Assembly (NCBI RefSeq): GCF_016801865.2
Contig: NC_068937.1
Location: 70,391,373-70,455,372 of the forward strand
DNA length: 64,000 nt
From: Culex pipiens pallens
Lineage: Eukaryota > Arthropoda > Insecta > Diptera > Culicidae
Direction: 5' to 3'
The notes beneath the pieces were generated by a model. The model was not told the DNA's origin. It ran no database searches and saw only the letters and a program-made list of their open reading frames with translations. Shown piece by piece: positions 22,191 to 33,530 of this stretch (position 1 is its first letter; each line of letters opens with the position of its first letter). The translations under genes and the position numbers were made by a program.

Positions 22191-23899
22191 AAACCATCCA
22201 CATTAACGACCCCCGGGTCTTTTGTGGTCTCTACACAGAAAAAAAGTGTGATTTTACAGGACACTGAAATGATGTTTTGAATGTAAGCATGCTCAATGTA
22301 AATTTGAAAATCGTTGTAAATCGTTGTATTGCATTTAAAGAGGGTTAATGTAAATTTAAATTGAACGTAACCTTTAAATCCCATGTAAATGAACTTGATT
22401 TTGTTGACATTGGCAAAATTTGAAAGTATGAAAAGCATGTAAATGCATTTTTGATGTAAAATGTTGTAAATGTAAACTCAAACAGCATTTAAAATTAAAT
22501 TGCTACATTATTTTGGAATGACAGCTCAAGCGGTAGCGAAAACAATTCAGTGCAATGTTATGATTGATTTGTGCGCATGAAATTGAAGCTGTTTTTGTGT
22601 TTATTGCTTGATTCTACGAAAGAAAAAGCTCGACAAACTTCATGTTGGATGCAATTATTTGAAAACAATGAATGCCGATTGGAGGCACATTGAAAAATAG
22701 TTGCGGGCGGCATCTGTTTGATGTTTTGTTTATAAAATTCAACTTCCATGATCAGAGTAAGTATGCAAAATTTTATCGCAAATATAAACTTCTGCACAAG
22801 TCTAGTCATTCTCTTAAAACTGCTTGTTGCTGATTTCGCTGGTGAATGGTGAAGGAAAGGTCACAAAATTTGATGCCGGAAGGCGGAAGTCAAAGGGCAA
22901 GCAGAATCTGGGGCTTGGAACCACCTTACGCGTTCTTCTCGGTTACGGCAGACCAGAATAATGGCCTTGTAGCAAGGTTGGCGTTGATCACGTAAAACAC
23001 AAGTAGGGTAAGTTTCCTAGAGGGCACCGACTGTACGCAGATCGATCTTGTATGATTTGGGCGTATTCACTATCACTGGCACAGCAGCTTGCGAGCAGGA
23101 ACCCCGCGAATTCTTGTACCGACGGAGAGCCAAAGTACCGAGGCACTAACGACGGGACGGGAGTCAGTGTACCGGTGGACGGGGCCGTTTACGGACAGCC
23201 TTAGTTGCCAACTGCTACTGCAGAATCTTTCCTCCGGCGGATTAATCGGGTTACTTACAATCATAGTATTTCGGTGAGCATTTTCATTAATATACTAAAT
23301 TTCACACTATCAATAAGTAACAAATTTGAAAATTTCTTTAGAAATTGAGAATGATTTTGTTACCACAATGTTTTGAAAAAAATCTTGATTACGGATTGTC
23401 AAAATTGTCGGAGTTTTTGGCACGAGCTTCGCACATCGAAATCATAACTCCGACAGCACAGCTTTACCCAAAAATGAGTAATAGATGTGTAAATTTCTAA
23501 TCTGTTTTGTTAAGGTTTTATATATCAAGCAAAAGAATCTAAATGGGCCATAGAGCTTTATGACATTTTGCGTACGCACACTAGCGCGCCATTTGGTTTT
23601 GCCGGCTGTCAAAATTTAACATCACTTTATTTTCGTGTAGTACACGCAACACATACGCACGTAGATTACTCTATTGATGAAGTAAACATTTTTATGGCAA
23701 AATAATCATGATAGCCCTGTTTAAAAAATGTCGCACGTCGTACAAGCTGTCGCGCGGTTTTGATTTTACCGTTTCGATATCGATTGGTCGAAATGACGAC
23801 AAACGTACGACAAACACTCGACATGCCCGACATTGTTTTTTCCATCGATTTTCCTTCAATTCGACGTCACGATTTTCGTCGACGCAAACAGTTTGACAG
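22191..23899. other. Intergenic with unassigned GC-richer blocks
   Basis: CTACACAGAAAAAAAGTG at 22231 looks like one MITE end. GC-richer blocks at 22,830-23,275 could be decayed exons, and 23,720-23,880 is rich in CGAC/GTCG words, including GTACGAC. No product is recognised. Confidence 0.35.
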
Positions 23900-24247
23900 T
23901 TCTCTTCAGCTGGTCTTGTTTGGACTTGATTGCAACCGAATCGAACCAGTTATTGTTGATGTTGGGCTTCGGAAGGATTTTGACCGGTTGATAGGTAAGT
24001 TGTGCTTTTTTTTCTGTCGGAAAGTTCCGGCCGGAGTGGGCAAGTGGCCAAATTATAGCTTCTTATGTTCCAGATATTCAGAATTCGGTCTTCGTGGCGG
24101 TGGAGGAGGAGGACGAGACGCATGAATCCGGCGGGCCAGGTCTTCGTGGCGGAAGACGGGACCGGAAGGAACCGAGCTTATGGAGGATATGGTTCATTCC
24201 AAAGGAGGAGGAGGATGAAACACCGAGCGTCAAAAGTTCTACCCAAG
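23900..24247 (+). pseudogene. Possible two-exon gene fragment, unidentified
   Basis: Exon A (23900-23994, after TTTGACAG, before GTAAGT) reads SLQLVLFGLDCNRIEPVIVD and continues to DFDRLI. Exon B (24074-24247, after ATGTTCCAG, before GTAAGAG) reads DIQNSVFVAVEEEDETHE, then LWRIWFIPKEEEDETP. The phases agree: A ends with one base of a codon and B supplies two. Both exons are open and the 79-bp intron is of insect size. I do not recognise the protein; it has acidic Glu runs and no visible motif. No neighbouring exon was found, so it may be a fragment. Confidence 0.4.
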
Positions 24248-24802
24248 GTAAGAGAAAAAGGGGTACAGAATAATCATCTCTTGGCGGTGTTTCTGATCCA
24301 CCGGAAATTTGTATCAATAGAACTGTTGCTTCAAGTCATTGAAATGATGGAAGAGGCGCATTTCAAAGTATCGGGAGTGAGCTTGGAAGACGGAAAGTAT
24401 GAGGGCTAATATTGGGTGTTATGAGTTGTGGTCTGCAGATTGGTGTTGTTTATAATTATTATCTTACATGTTTGGCGCCGCATGGATGGTGCGAGTGGTG
24501 GTGGGTGCATTTTGGGTTTTTCGTGATGCTGAAGGTTGTTGTGGGGTATGTGGGGGGGGTGTGGGGGGTGTGGGGGGGTAGGTTTTTTTGTTTTGGTTGG
24601 TTTTTTTTGAGGGGTTTTATTTGATTTGGTATTTTTTTGTGGGTGGGGGGGTTTTGGGGGGATGTTTGTGGGGGGGTTTGTTTTTTTTGTGGGGGTGGTT
24701 TTGGTGTTATTTGGGATTTTTGGATGTGGTATTTTTGGGTTTTGATTATGGGGGGGGTGGGATTTTAGGTGTTTTTGTTGGAGTTTTGGAGTTTTTTTTT
24801 GT
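24248..24802. other. Extreme G/T-rich low-complexity lead-in to the satellite
   Basis: From about 24,530 the plus strand is almost only G and T (GTGGGGGGTGTGGGGGGGT and similar) with nearly no C, grading into the octamer array. It could be degraded satellite or poor-quality consensus. Confidence 0.6.
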
Positions 24803-27800
24803 TTGGAGTTTGGAGTTTTGGAGTTTTGGAGTTTTGGAGTTTTGGAGTTTTGGAGTTTTGGAGTTTTGGAGTTTTGGAGTTTTGGAGTTTTGGAGTTTTG
24901 GAGTTTTGGAGTTTTGGAGTTTTGGAGTTTTGGAGTTTTGGAGTTTTGGAGTTTTGGAGTTTTGGAGTTTTGGAGTTTTGGAGTTTTGGAGTTTTGGAGT
25001 TTTGGAGTTTTGGAGTTTTGGAGTTTTGGAGTTTTGGAGTTTTGGAGTTTTGGAGTTTTGGAGTTTTGGAGTTTTGGAGTTTTGGAGTTTTGGAGTTTTG
25101 GAGTTTTGGAGTTTTGGAGTTTTGGAGTTTTGGAGTTTTGGAGTTTTGGAGTTTTGGAGTTTTGGAGTTTGGGTTTTGGAGTTTTGGAGTTTTGGAGTTT
25201 TGGAGTTTTGGAGTTTTGGAGTTTTGGAGTTTTGGAGTTTTGGAGTTTTGGAGTTTTGGAGTTTTGGAGTTTTGGAGTTTTGGAGTTTTTGGAGTTTTGG
25301 AGTTTTGGAGTTTTGGAGTTTTGGAGTTTTGGAGTTTTGGAGTTTTGGAGTTTTGGAGTTTTGGAGTTTTGGAGTTTGGAGTTTTGGAGTTTTGGAGTTT
25401 TGGAGTTTTGGAGTTTTGGAGTTTTGGAGTTTTGGAGTTTTGGAGTTTTGGAGTTTTGGAGTTTTGGAGTTTTGGAGTTTTGGAGTTTTGGAGTTTTGGA
25501 GTTTTGGAGTTTTGGAGTTTTGGAGTTTTGGAGTTTTGGAGTTTTGGAGTTTTGGAGTTTTGGAGTTTTGGAGTTTTGGAGTTTTGGAGTTTTGGAGTTT
25601 TGGAGTTTTGGAGTTTTGGAGTTTTGGAGTTTTGGAGTTTTGGAGTTTTGGAGTTTTGGAGTTTTGGAGTTTTGGAGTTTTGGAGTTTTGGAGTTTTGGA
25701 GTTTTGGAGTTTTGGAGTTTTGGAGTTTTGGAGTTTTGGAGTTTTGGAGTTTTGGAGTTTTGGAGTTTTGGAGTTTTGGAGTTTTGGAGTTTTGGAGTTT
25801 TGGAGTTTTGGAGTTTTGGAGTTTTGGAGTTTTGGAGTTTTGGAGTTTTGGAGTTTTGGAGTTTTGGAGTTTTGGAGTTTTGGAGTTTTGGAGTTTTGGA
25901 GTTTTGGAGTTTTGGAGTTTTGGAGTTTTGGAGTTTTGGAGTTTTGGAGTTTTGGAGTTTTGGAGTTTTGGAGTTTTGGAGTTTTGGAGTTTTGGAGTTT
26001 TGGAGTTTTGGAGTTTTGGAGTTTTGGAGTTTTGGAGTTTTGGAGTTTTGGAGTTTTGGAGTTTTGGAGTTTTTGGAGTTTTGGAGTTTTGGAGTTTTGG
26101 AGTTTTGGAGTTTTGGAGTTTTGGAGTTTTGGAGTTTTGGAGTTTTGGAGTTTTGGAGTTTTGGAGTTTTGGAGTTTTGGAGTTTTGGAGTTTTGGAGTT
26201 TTGGAGTTTTGGAGTTTTGGAGTTTTGGAGTTTTGGAGTTTGGAGTTTTGGAGTTTTGGAGTTTTGGAGTTTTGGAGTTTTGGAGTTTTGGAGTTTTGGA
26301 GTTTTGGAGTTTTGGAGTTTTGGAGTTTTGGAGTTTTGGAGTTTTGGAGTTTTGGAGTTTTGGAGTTTTGGAGTTTTGGAGTTTTGGAGTTTTGGAGTTT
26401 TGGAGTTTTGGAGTTTTGGAGTTTTGGAGTTTTGGAGTTTTTGGAGTTTTGGAGTTTTGGAGTTTTGGAGTTTTGGAGTTTTGGAGTTTTGGAGTTTTGG
26501 AGTTTGGAGTTTTGGAGTTTTGGAGTTTTGGAGTTTTGGAGTTTTGGAGTTTTGGAGTTTTGGAGTTTTGGAGTTTTGGAGTTTTGGAGTTTTGGAGTTT
26601 TGGAGTTTTGGAGTTTTGGAGTTTTGGAGTTTTGGAGTTTTGGAGTTTTGGAGTTTTGGAGTTTTGGAGTTTTGGAGTTTTGGAGTTTTGGAGTTTTGGA
26701 GTTTTGGAGTTTTGGAGTTTTGGAGTTTTGGAGTTTTGGAGTTTTGGAGTTTTGGAGTTTTGGAGTTTTGGAGTTTTGGAGTTTTGGAGTTTTGGAGTTT
26801 TGGAGTTTTGGAGTTTTGGAGTTTTGGAGTTTTGGAGTTTTGGAGTTTTGGAGTTTTGGAGTTTTGGAGTTTTGGAGTTTTGGAGTTTTGGAGTTTTGGA
26901 GTTTTGGAGTTTTGGAGTTTTGGAGTTTTGGAGTTTTGGAGTTTTGGAGTTTTGGAGTTTTGGAGTTTTGGAGTTTTGGAGTTTTGGAGTTTTGGAGTTT
27001 TGGAGTTTTGGAGTTTTGGAGTTTTGGAGTTTTGGAGTTTTGGAGTTTTGGAGTTTTGGAGTTTTGGAGTTTTTGGAGTTTTGGAGTTTGGAGTTTTGGA
27101 GTTTTGGAGTTTTGGAGTTTTTTGGAGTTTTGGAGTTTTGGAGTTTTGGAGTTTTGGAGTTTTGGAGTTTTGGAGTTTTGGAGTTTTGGAGTTTTGGAGT
27201 TTTGGAGTTTTGGAGTTTTGGAGTTTTGGAGTTTTGGAGTTTTGGAGTTTTGGAGTTTTGGAGTTTTGGAGTTTTGGAGTTTGGGTTTGGAGTTTTGGAG
27301 TTTTGGAGTTTTGGAGTTTTGGAGTTTTGGAGTTTTGGAGTTTTGGAGTTTTGGAGTTTTGGAGTTTTGGAGTTTTGGAGTTTTGGAGTTTTGGAGTTTT
27401 GGAGTTTTGGAGTTTTGGAGTTTTGGAGTTTTGGAGTTTTGGAGTTTTGGAGTTTTTGGAGTTTTGGAGTTTTGGAGTTTTGGAGTTTTGGAGTTTTGGA
27501 GTTTTGGAGTTTTGGAGTTTTGGAGTTTTGGAGTTTTGGGTTTGGGTTTTGGAGTTTTGGAGTTTTGGAGTTTTGGAGTTTTGGAGTTTTGGAGTTTTGG
27601 AGTTTTGGAGTTTTGGAGTTTTGGAGTTTTGGAGTTTTGGAGTTTTGGAGTTTTGGAGTTTTGGAGTTTTGGAGTTTTGGAGTTTTGGAGTTTTGGAGTT
27701 TTGGAGTTTTGGAGTTTTGGAGTTTTGGAGTTTTGGAGTTTTGGAGTTTTGGAGTTTTGGAGTTTTGGAGTTTTGGAGTTTTGGAGTTTTGGAGTTTTGG

Positions 27801-29930
27801 AGTTTTGGAGTTTTGGAGTTTTGGAGTTTTGGAGTTTTGGAGTTTTGGAGTTTTGGAGTTTTGGAGTTTTGGAGTTTTGGAGTTTTGGAGTTTTGGAGTT
27901 TTGGAGTTTTGGAGTTTTGGAGTTTTTGGAGTTTTGGAGTTTTGGAGTTTTGGAGTTTTGGAGTTTTGGAGTTTTGGAGTTTTGGAGTTTTGGAGTTTTG
28001 GAGTTTTTGGAGTTTTGGAGTTTTGGAGTTTTGGAGTTTTGGAGTTTTGGAGTTTTGGAGTTTTGGAGTTTTGGAGTTTTGGAGTTTTGGAGTTTTGGAG
28101 TTTTGGAGTTTTGGAGTTTTGGAGTTTTGGAGTTTTTGGAGTTTTGGAGTTTTGGAGTTTTGGAGTTTTGGAGTTTTGGAGTTTTGGAGTTTTGGAGTTT
28201 TGGAGTTTTGGAGTTTTGGAGTTTTGGAGTTTTGGAGTTTTGGAGTTTTGGCGTTTTGGAGTTTTGGAGTTTTGGAGTTTTGGAGTTTTGGAGTTTTGGA
28301 GTTTTGGAGTTTTGGAGTTTTGGAGTTTTGGAGTTTTGGAGTTTTGGAGTTTTGGAGTTTTTGGAGTTTTGGAGTTTTGGAGTTTTGGAGTTTTGGAGTT
28401 TTGGAGTTTTGGAGTTTTGGAGTTTTGGAGTTTTGGAGTTTTGGAGTTTTGGAGTTTTGGAGTTTTGGAGTTTTGGAGTTTTGGAGTTTTGGAGTTTTGG
28501 AGTTTTGGAGTTTTGGAGTTTTGGAGTTTTGGAGTTTTGGAGTTTTGGAGTTTTGGAGTTTTGGAGGTTTTGGAGTTTTGGAGTTTTGGAGTTTTGGAGT
28601 TTTGGAGTTTTGGCGTTTTGGAGTTTTGGAGTTTTGGAGTTTTGGAGTTTGGAGTTTTGGAGTTTTGGAGTTTTGGAGTTTTGGAGTTTTGGAGTTTTGG
28701 AGTTTTGGAGTTTTGGAGTTTTGGAGTTTTGGAGTTTTGGAGTTTTGGAGTTTTGGAGTTTTGGAGTTTTGGCGTTTTGGAGTTTTGGAGTTTTGGAGTT
28801 TTGGAGTTTTGGAGTTTTGGAGTTTTGGAGTTTTGGAGTTTTGGAGTTTTGGAGTTTTGGAGTTTTGGAGTTTTGGAGTTTTGGAGTTTTGGAGTTTTGG
28901 AGTTTTGGAGTTTTGGAGTTTTGGAGTTTTGGAGTTTTGGAGTTTTGGAGTTTTTGGAGTTTTGGAGTTTTGGAGTTTTGGAGTTTTGGAGTTTTGGAGT
29001 TTTGGAGTTTTGGAGTTTTGGAGTTTTGGAGTTTTGGAGTTTTGGAGTTTTGGAGTTTGGAGTTTTGGAGTTTTGGAGTTTTGGAGTTTTGGAGTTTTGG
29101 GTTTTGGAGTTTTGGAGTTTTGGAGTTTTGGAGTTTTGGAGTTTTGGAGTTTTGGCGTTTTGGAGTTTTGGAGTTTTGGAGTTTTGGAGTTTTGGAGTTT
29201 TGGCGTTTTGGCGTTTTGGAGTTTTGGAGTTTTGGAGTTTTGGAGTTTTGGAGTTTTGGAGTTTTGGAGTTTTGGAGTTTTGGAGTTTTGGAGTTTTGGA
29301 GTTTTGGCGTTTTGGAGTTTTGGAGTTTTGGAGTTTTGGAGTTTTGGAGTTTTGGCGTTTTGGAGTTTTGGAGTTTTGGCGTTTTGGAGTTTTGGAGTTT
29401 TGGAGTTTTGGAGTTTTGGAGGTTTTGGAGTTTGGAGTTTTGGAGTTTTGGAGTTTTGGAGTTTTGGAGTTTTGGCGTTTTGGAGTTTTGGAGTTTTGGA
29501 GTTTTGGAGTTTTGGAGTTTTGGAGTTTTGGGGTTTTGGAGGTTTGGCGTTTTGGCGTTTTGGAGTTTTGGAGTTTTGGCGTTTTGGAGTTTTGGCGTTA
29601 TGGAGTTTTGGCGGTTTTGGCGTTTTGGCGTTTTGGAGTTTTGGAGTTTTGGCGTTTTGGAGTTTTGGCGTTTTGGAGTTTTGGAGTTTTGGAGTTTTGG
29701 CGTTTGGAGTTTTGGCGTTATGGCGTTTTGGAGTTTTGGTCGTTTTGGAGTATTGGCGTTTGGAGTTTTGGCGTTTTGGAGTTTGGCGTATGGCGTTTAT
29801 GGCGTATTTGAGTTTAATGGCGTTAATTGGCGTTTTAGGATTGGCGTTTGAGTTTAAGTGTATTTGGCGTTATATGGCGTTAAATTCTGAAATTCTATAG
29901 GAGTTTTGCAGTTTTGGCGTTATTGGCGTA
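24803..29930 (+). repeat. Octamer satellite (GGAGTTTT)n, about 5.1 kb
   Basis: About 630 head-to-tail copies of GGAGTTTT, nearly perfect for the first 3.4 kb, with occasional 7- or 9-bp units. From about 28,250 a GGCGTTTT variant appears, becoming frequent after 29,150 and mixed with other changes by 29,700. This is the pattern of a homogenised core and a diverging edge. Because the 8-mer has no stop in any plus frame, it reads as a repeated octapeptide LEFWSFGV over about 1,700 codons in all three frames; this is not a gene. Confidence 0.97.
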
Positions 29931-30066
29931 TTGGCTTAAATTTCTGAATATTCTAATATTGCGTTATGAGTATTGCGAAAAGTGCTTATGGCTTTAATGT
30001 CGTAATTGCGATTTTCTAGATTGCTTATATGCGTAAATTCTAATATTGCTAAATTCTAATTATGTC
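29931..30066. repeat. Degenerate junction between satellite types
   Basis: Scrambled GGCGTTAT, TTGCGTTAT and TCTAATATT words bridge the GGAGTTTT array and the TTCTAAAA array without any unique sequence. Confidence 0.7.
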
Positions 30067-31846
30067 TAAATTCTAAATTCTAAAATTCTAAAATTCTAAA
30101 ATTCTAAAATTCTAAAATTCTAAAATTCTAAAATTCTAAAATTCTAAAATTCTAAAATTCTAAAATTCTAAAATTCTAAAATTCTAAAATTCTAAAATTC
30201 TAATTCTAAAATTCTAAAATTCTAAAATTCTAAAATTCTAAAATTCTAAAATTCTAAAATTCTAAAATTCTAAAATTCTAAAATTCTAAAATTCTAAAAT
30301 TCTAAAATTCTAAAATTCTAAAATTCTAAAATTCTAAAATTCTAAAATTCTAAAATTCTAAAATTCTAAAATTCTAAAATTCTAAAATTCTAAAATTCTA
30401 AAATTCTAAAATTCTAAAATTCTAAAATTCTAAAATTCTAAAATTCTAAAATTCTAAAATTCTAAAATTCTAAAATTCTAAAATTCTAAAATTCTAAAAT
30501 TCTAAAATTCTAAAATTCTAAAATTCTAAAATTCTAAAATTCTAAAATTCTAAAATTCTAAAATTCTAAAATTCTAAAATTCTAAAATTCTAAAATTCTA
30601 AAATTCTAAAATTCTAAAATTCTAAAATTCTAAAATTCTAAAATTCTAAAATTCTAAAATTCTAAAATTCTAAAATTCTAAAATTCTAAAATTCTAAAAT
30701 TCTAAAATTCTAAAATTCTAAAATTCTAAAATTCTAAAATTCTAAAATTCTAAAATTCTAAAATTCTAAAATTCTAAAATTCTAAAATTCTAAAATTCTA
30801 AAATTCTAAAATTCTAAAATTCTAAAATTCTAAAATTCTAAAATTCTAAAATTCTAAAATTCTAAAATTCTAAAATTCTAAAATTCTAAAATTCTAAAAT
30901 TCTAAAATTCTAAAATTCTAAAATTCTAAAATTCTAAAATTCTAAAATTCTAAAATTCTAAAATTCTAAATTCTAAAATTCTAAAATTCTAAAATTCTAA
31001 AATTCTAAAATTCTAAAATTCTAAAATTCTAAAATTCTAAAATTCTAAAATTCTAAAATTCTAAAATTCTAAAATTCTAAAATTCTAAAATTCTAAAATT
31101 CTAAAATTCTAAAATTCTAAAATTCTAAAATTCTAAAATTCTAAAATTCTAAAATTCTAAAATTCTAAAATTCTAAAATTCTAAAATTCTAAAATTCTAA
31201 AATTCTAAAATTCTAAAATTCTAAAATTCTAAAATTCTAAAATTCTAAAATTCTAAAATTCTAAAATTCTAAAATTCTAAAATTCTAAAATTCTAAAATT
31301 CTAAAATTCTAAAATTCTAAAATTCTAAAATTCTAAAATTCTAAAATTCTAAAATTCTAAAATTCTAAAATTCTAAAATTCTAAAATTCTAAAATTCTAA
31401 AATTCTAAAATTCTAAAATTCTAAAATTCTAAAATTCTAAAATTCTAAAAATTCTAAAATTCTAAAATTCTAAAATTCTAAAATTCTAAAATTCTAAAAT
31501 TCTAAAATTCTAAAATTCTAAAATTCTAAAATTCTAAAATTCTAAAATTCTAAAATTCTAAAATTCTAAAATTCTAAAATTCTAAAATTCTAAAATTCTA
31601 AAATTCTAAAATTCTAAAATTCTAAAATTCTAAAATTCTAAAATTCTAAAATTCTAAAATTCTGAAATTCTAAAATTCTAAAATTCTAAAATTCTAAAAT
31701 TCTAAAATTCTAAAATTCTAAAATTCTAAAATTCTAAAATTCTAAAATTCTAAAATTCTAAAATTCTAAAATTCTAAAATTCTAAAATTCTAAAATTCTA
31801 AAATTCTAAAATTCTAAAATTCTAGAATTCTAGAATTCTAAAATTC
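30067..31846 (+). repeat. Octamer satellite (TTCTAAAA)n, about 1.8 kb
   Basis: About 220 near-identical copies with rare indels (30,201; 30,969; 31,448) and rare substitutions. It is the reverse complement of the TTTTAGAA unit that fills 39.7-54.8 kb, so the same satellite occurs in both orientations. Confidence 0.97.
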
Positions 31847-32211
31847 TAAAATTCCAAAATTCCAAAATTCCAAAATTCCAACATTCCAACATTCCAAAAT
31901 TCCAAAATTCCAAAATTCCAAAATTCCAAAATTCCAAAATTCCAAAATTCCAAAATTCCAAAATTCCAAAATTCCAAAATTCCAAAATTCCAAAATTCCA
32001 AAATTCCAAAATTCCAAAATTCCAAAATTCCAAAATTCCAAAATTCCAAAATTCCAAAATTCCAAAATTCCAAAATTCCAAAATTCCAAAATTCCAAAAT
32101 TCCAAAATCCAAAATTCCAAAATTCCAAAATTCCAAAATTCCAAAATTCCAAAATTCCAAAATTCCAAAATTCCAAATTTCCAAAATTCCAAAATTCCAA
32201 AATTCCAAAAT
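31847..32211 (+). repeat. Octamer satellite (TTCCAAAA)n, about 365 bp
   Basis: About 45 copies of a unit differing from TTCTAAAA by T to C at one position. It abuts that array through a few TTCTAGAA units at 31,821-31,838. Confidence 0.95.
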
Positions 32212-33100
32212 TTTAAAGTTCTAAAATTATCAAATTTTAAAATGCAATTTTTTTTATAATTTAAGAATTTTTTTTATAGAATTTTTGGTATTTTATAATT
32301 TTAAAGTTCTTAAACTCTAAATTTTAAAAATTTTATAATTTTGAAATACTTAGGATCTTAAATTTTTAATCTTTTAATTTTTTATATTGTATTACACTCA
32401 GCCCCCGGTGGTTGGTCACTTTTTCGTTTGTAAAATGGGTGTCAAACTAAAAAGTGACCCCTTTCGTTTGACAACAGTTGGTGTCAAACCATCGGGTTTT
32501 GAGTGTATTCTTATAATTATAATTATATTGTAAATTTCAAAAATGTCAAAGATTAAATTTCATTTTTAAATTATTCAGATATTTTAAATTTTTACGATTA
32601 ATTTAAACATTCGAACATTTTAAAATTGTTTTAAGTCTTTTAAGTTCTTAGCATCCTGAAAGCATGGACTTTGGGGTCTTCAGAAACACATGCACTTTAA
32701 ATTTAAAAAAATCAAAAATATTTAAACAGGTCCAGATGGGTTTTCTCCATAAAAATTTGGAGAAAAACCATGCGTTGATATTGATTTTAAATTTGAAATC
32801 TAAAATGTTAGAATTTTTTGTTCTCTTAAACTTACTTTTATCTTTATTTTCTTAAAAATTTATAAGTTTTAATTAACTGCTTTTTTAGTTTTTTTTTTTT
32901 CAAAATTTTACATTGAAAGTTAAATTTTTGAATATTCCACAATTAATTATTTTATGAATTTTCACAGATTTTTTGAGTATGATATCTGTCATGAGATTCC
33001 CTTTGTTTCAACAACAAAACTCTAGATATGATTTGGATATGATGATTCAGCCGAATGACGTTATCTTTTTTCAGGTAACCAAAAATTTTCCAAACTGATC
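32212..33100. other. AT-rich intergenic; one MITE, no gene
   Basis: Apart from the MITE at 32395-32505, only AT-rich sequence with short meaningless frames is present. Confidence 0.5.
32395..32505 (+). mobile_element. 111-bp MITE with GGTCACTTTT/GTGTCAAAC motif (copy A)
   Basis: CACTCAGCCCCCGGTGGTT at the left mirrors AACCATCGGGTTTTGAGTG at the right, with TA on both sides (32393-32394, 32506-32507). The interior has GTGTCAAAC words in both orientations. Same family as 7078-7308. Confidence 0.85.
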
Positions 33101-33530
33101 CTGCTAACAAACCAGCGTCTTTGTGTTGTCCCACGTAGTTTGTTGAACGGAAGCTGTAACGACCGCAAAAACATCTGCTCCGGAAGTGCGTAAACCGACG
33201 TTGTCCCGTACTCCGGTGGCCATCAATCCATGGGACATAAACGGTGGCGCCGCACCCCGCCGTATCTGCGGCTAGTCGGAGAGCAATAGTCAATCTTGAT
33301 CAAGATGCTGCCTCGCACGCTGGCGTCGGCTCGAAAAGATGGCTGGCAAATTCCGGACCCGGAAGACAACGCCAAAAACTTCCAGCCAAGATGCCGAGCG
33401 ATGAGCTGAAAGACCAACTGGAAGACAACGCCAAAAACTACGTGGAGATCGCGACACACAAGTAAAATTAATGAATGTATTTTAAATCGAGTGAAAAAGT
33501 GAAATTTACAATAAAAATACATCTAAAAAA
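33101..33530 (+). pseudogene. Gene-like GC-richer patch ending in AATAAA, unidentified
   Basis: A GC-richer island lies in AT-rich sequence. One frame ends with PSDELKDQLEDNAKNYVE and a TAA at 33463-33465, and AATAAA follows at about 33511. A 22-base stretch around GAAGACAACGCCAAAAACT occurs twice (33361, 33421). Upstream frames have stops. It may be the last exon of a decayed gene; the family is not recognised. Confidence 0.25.

Noticed and set aside
24588..29900. Three open frames of about 1,680-1,770 codons with LEFWSFGV repeats
   Set aside because: They are the same stop-free 8-mer read in three frames; all frames give the same octapeptide, shifting at each indel. No start context, no non-repeat domain, and the minus strand is also stop-free.
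31830..32208. Minus-strand frames with a repeated NFGILEFW peptide
   Set aside because: Translation of the TTCCAAAA satellite only, identical in all three frames.
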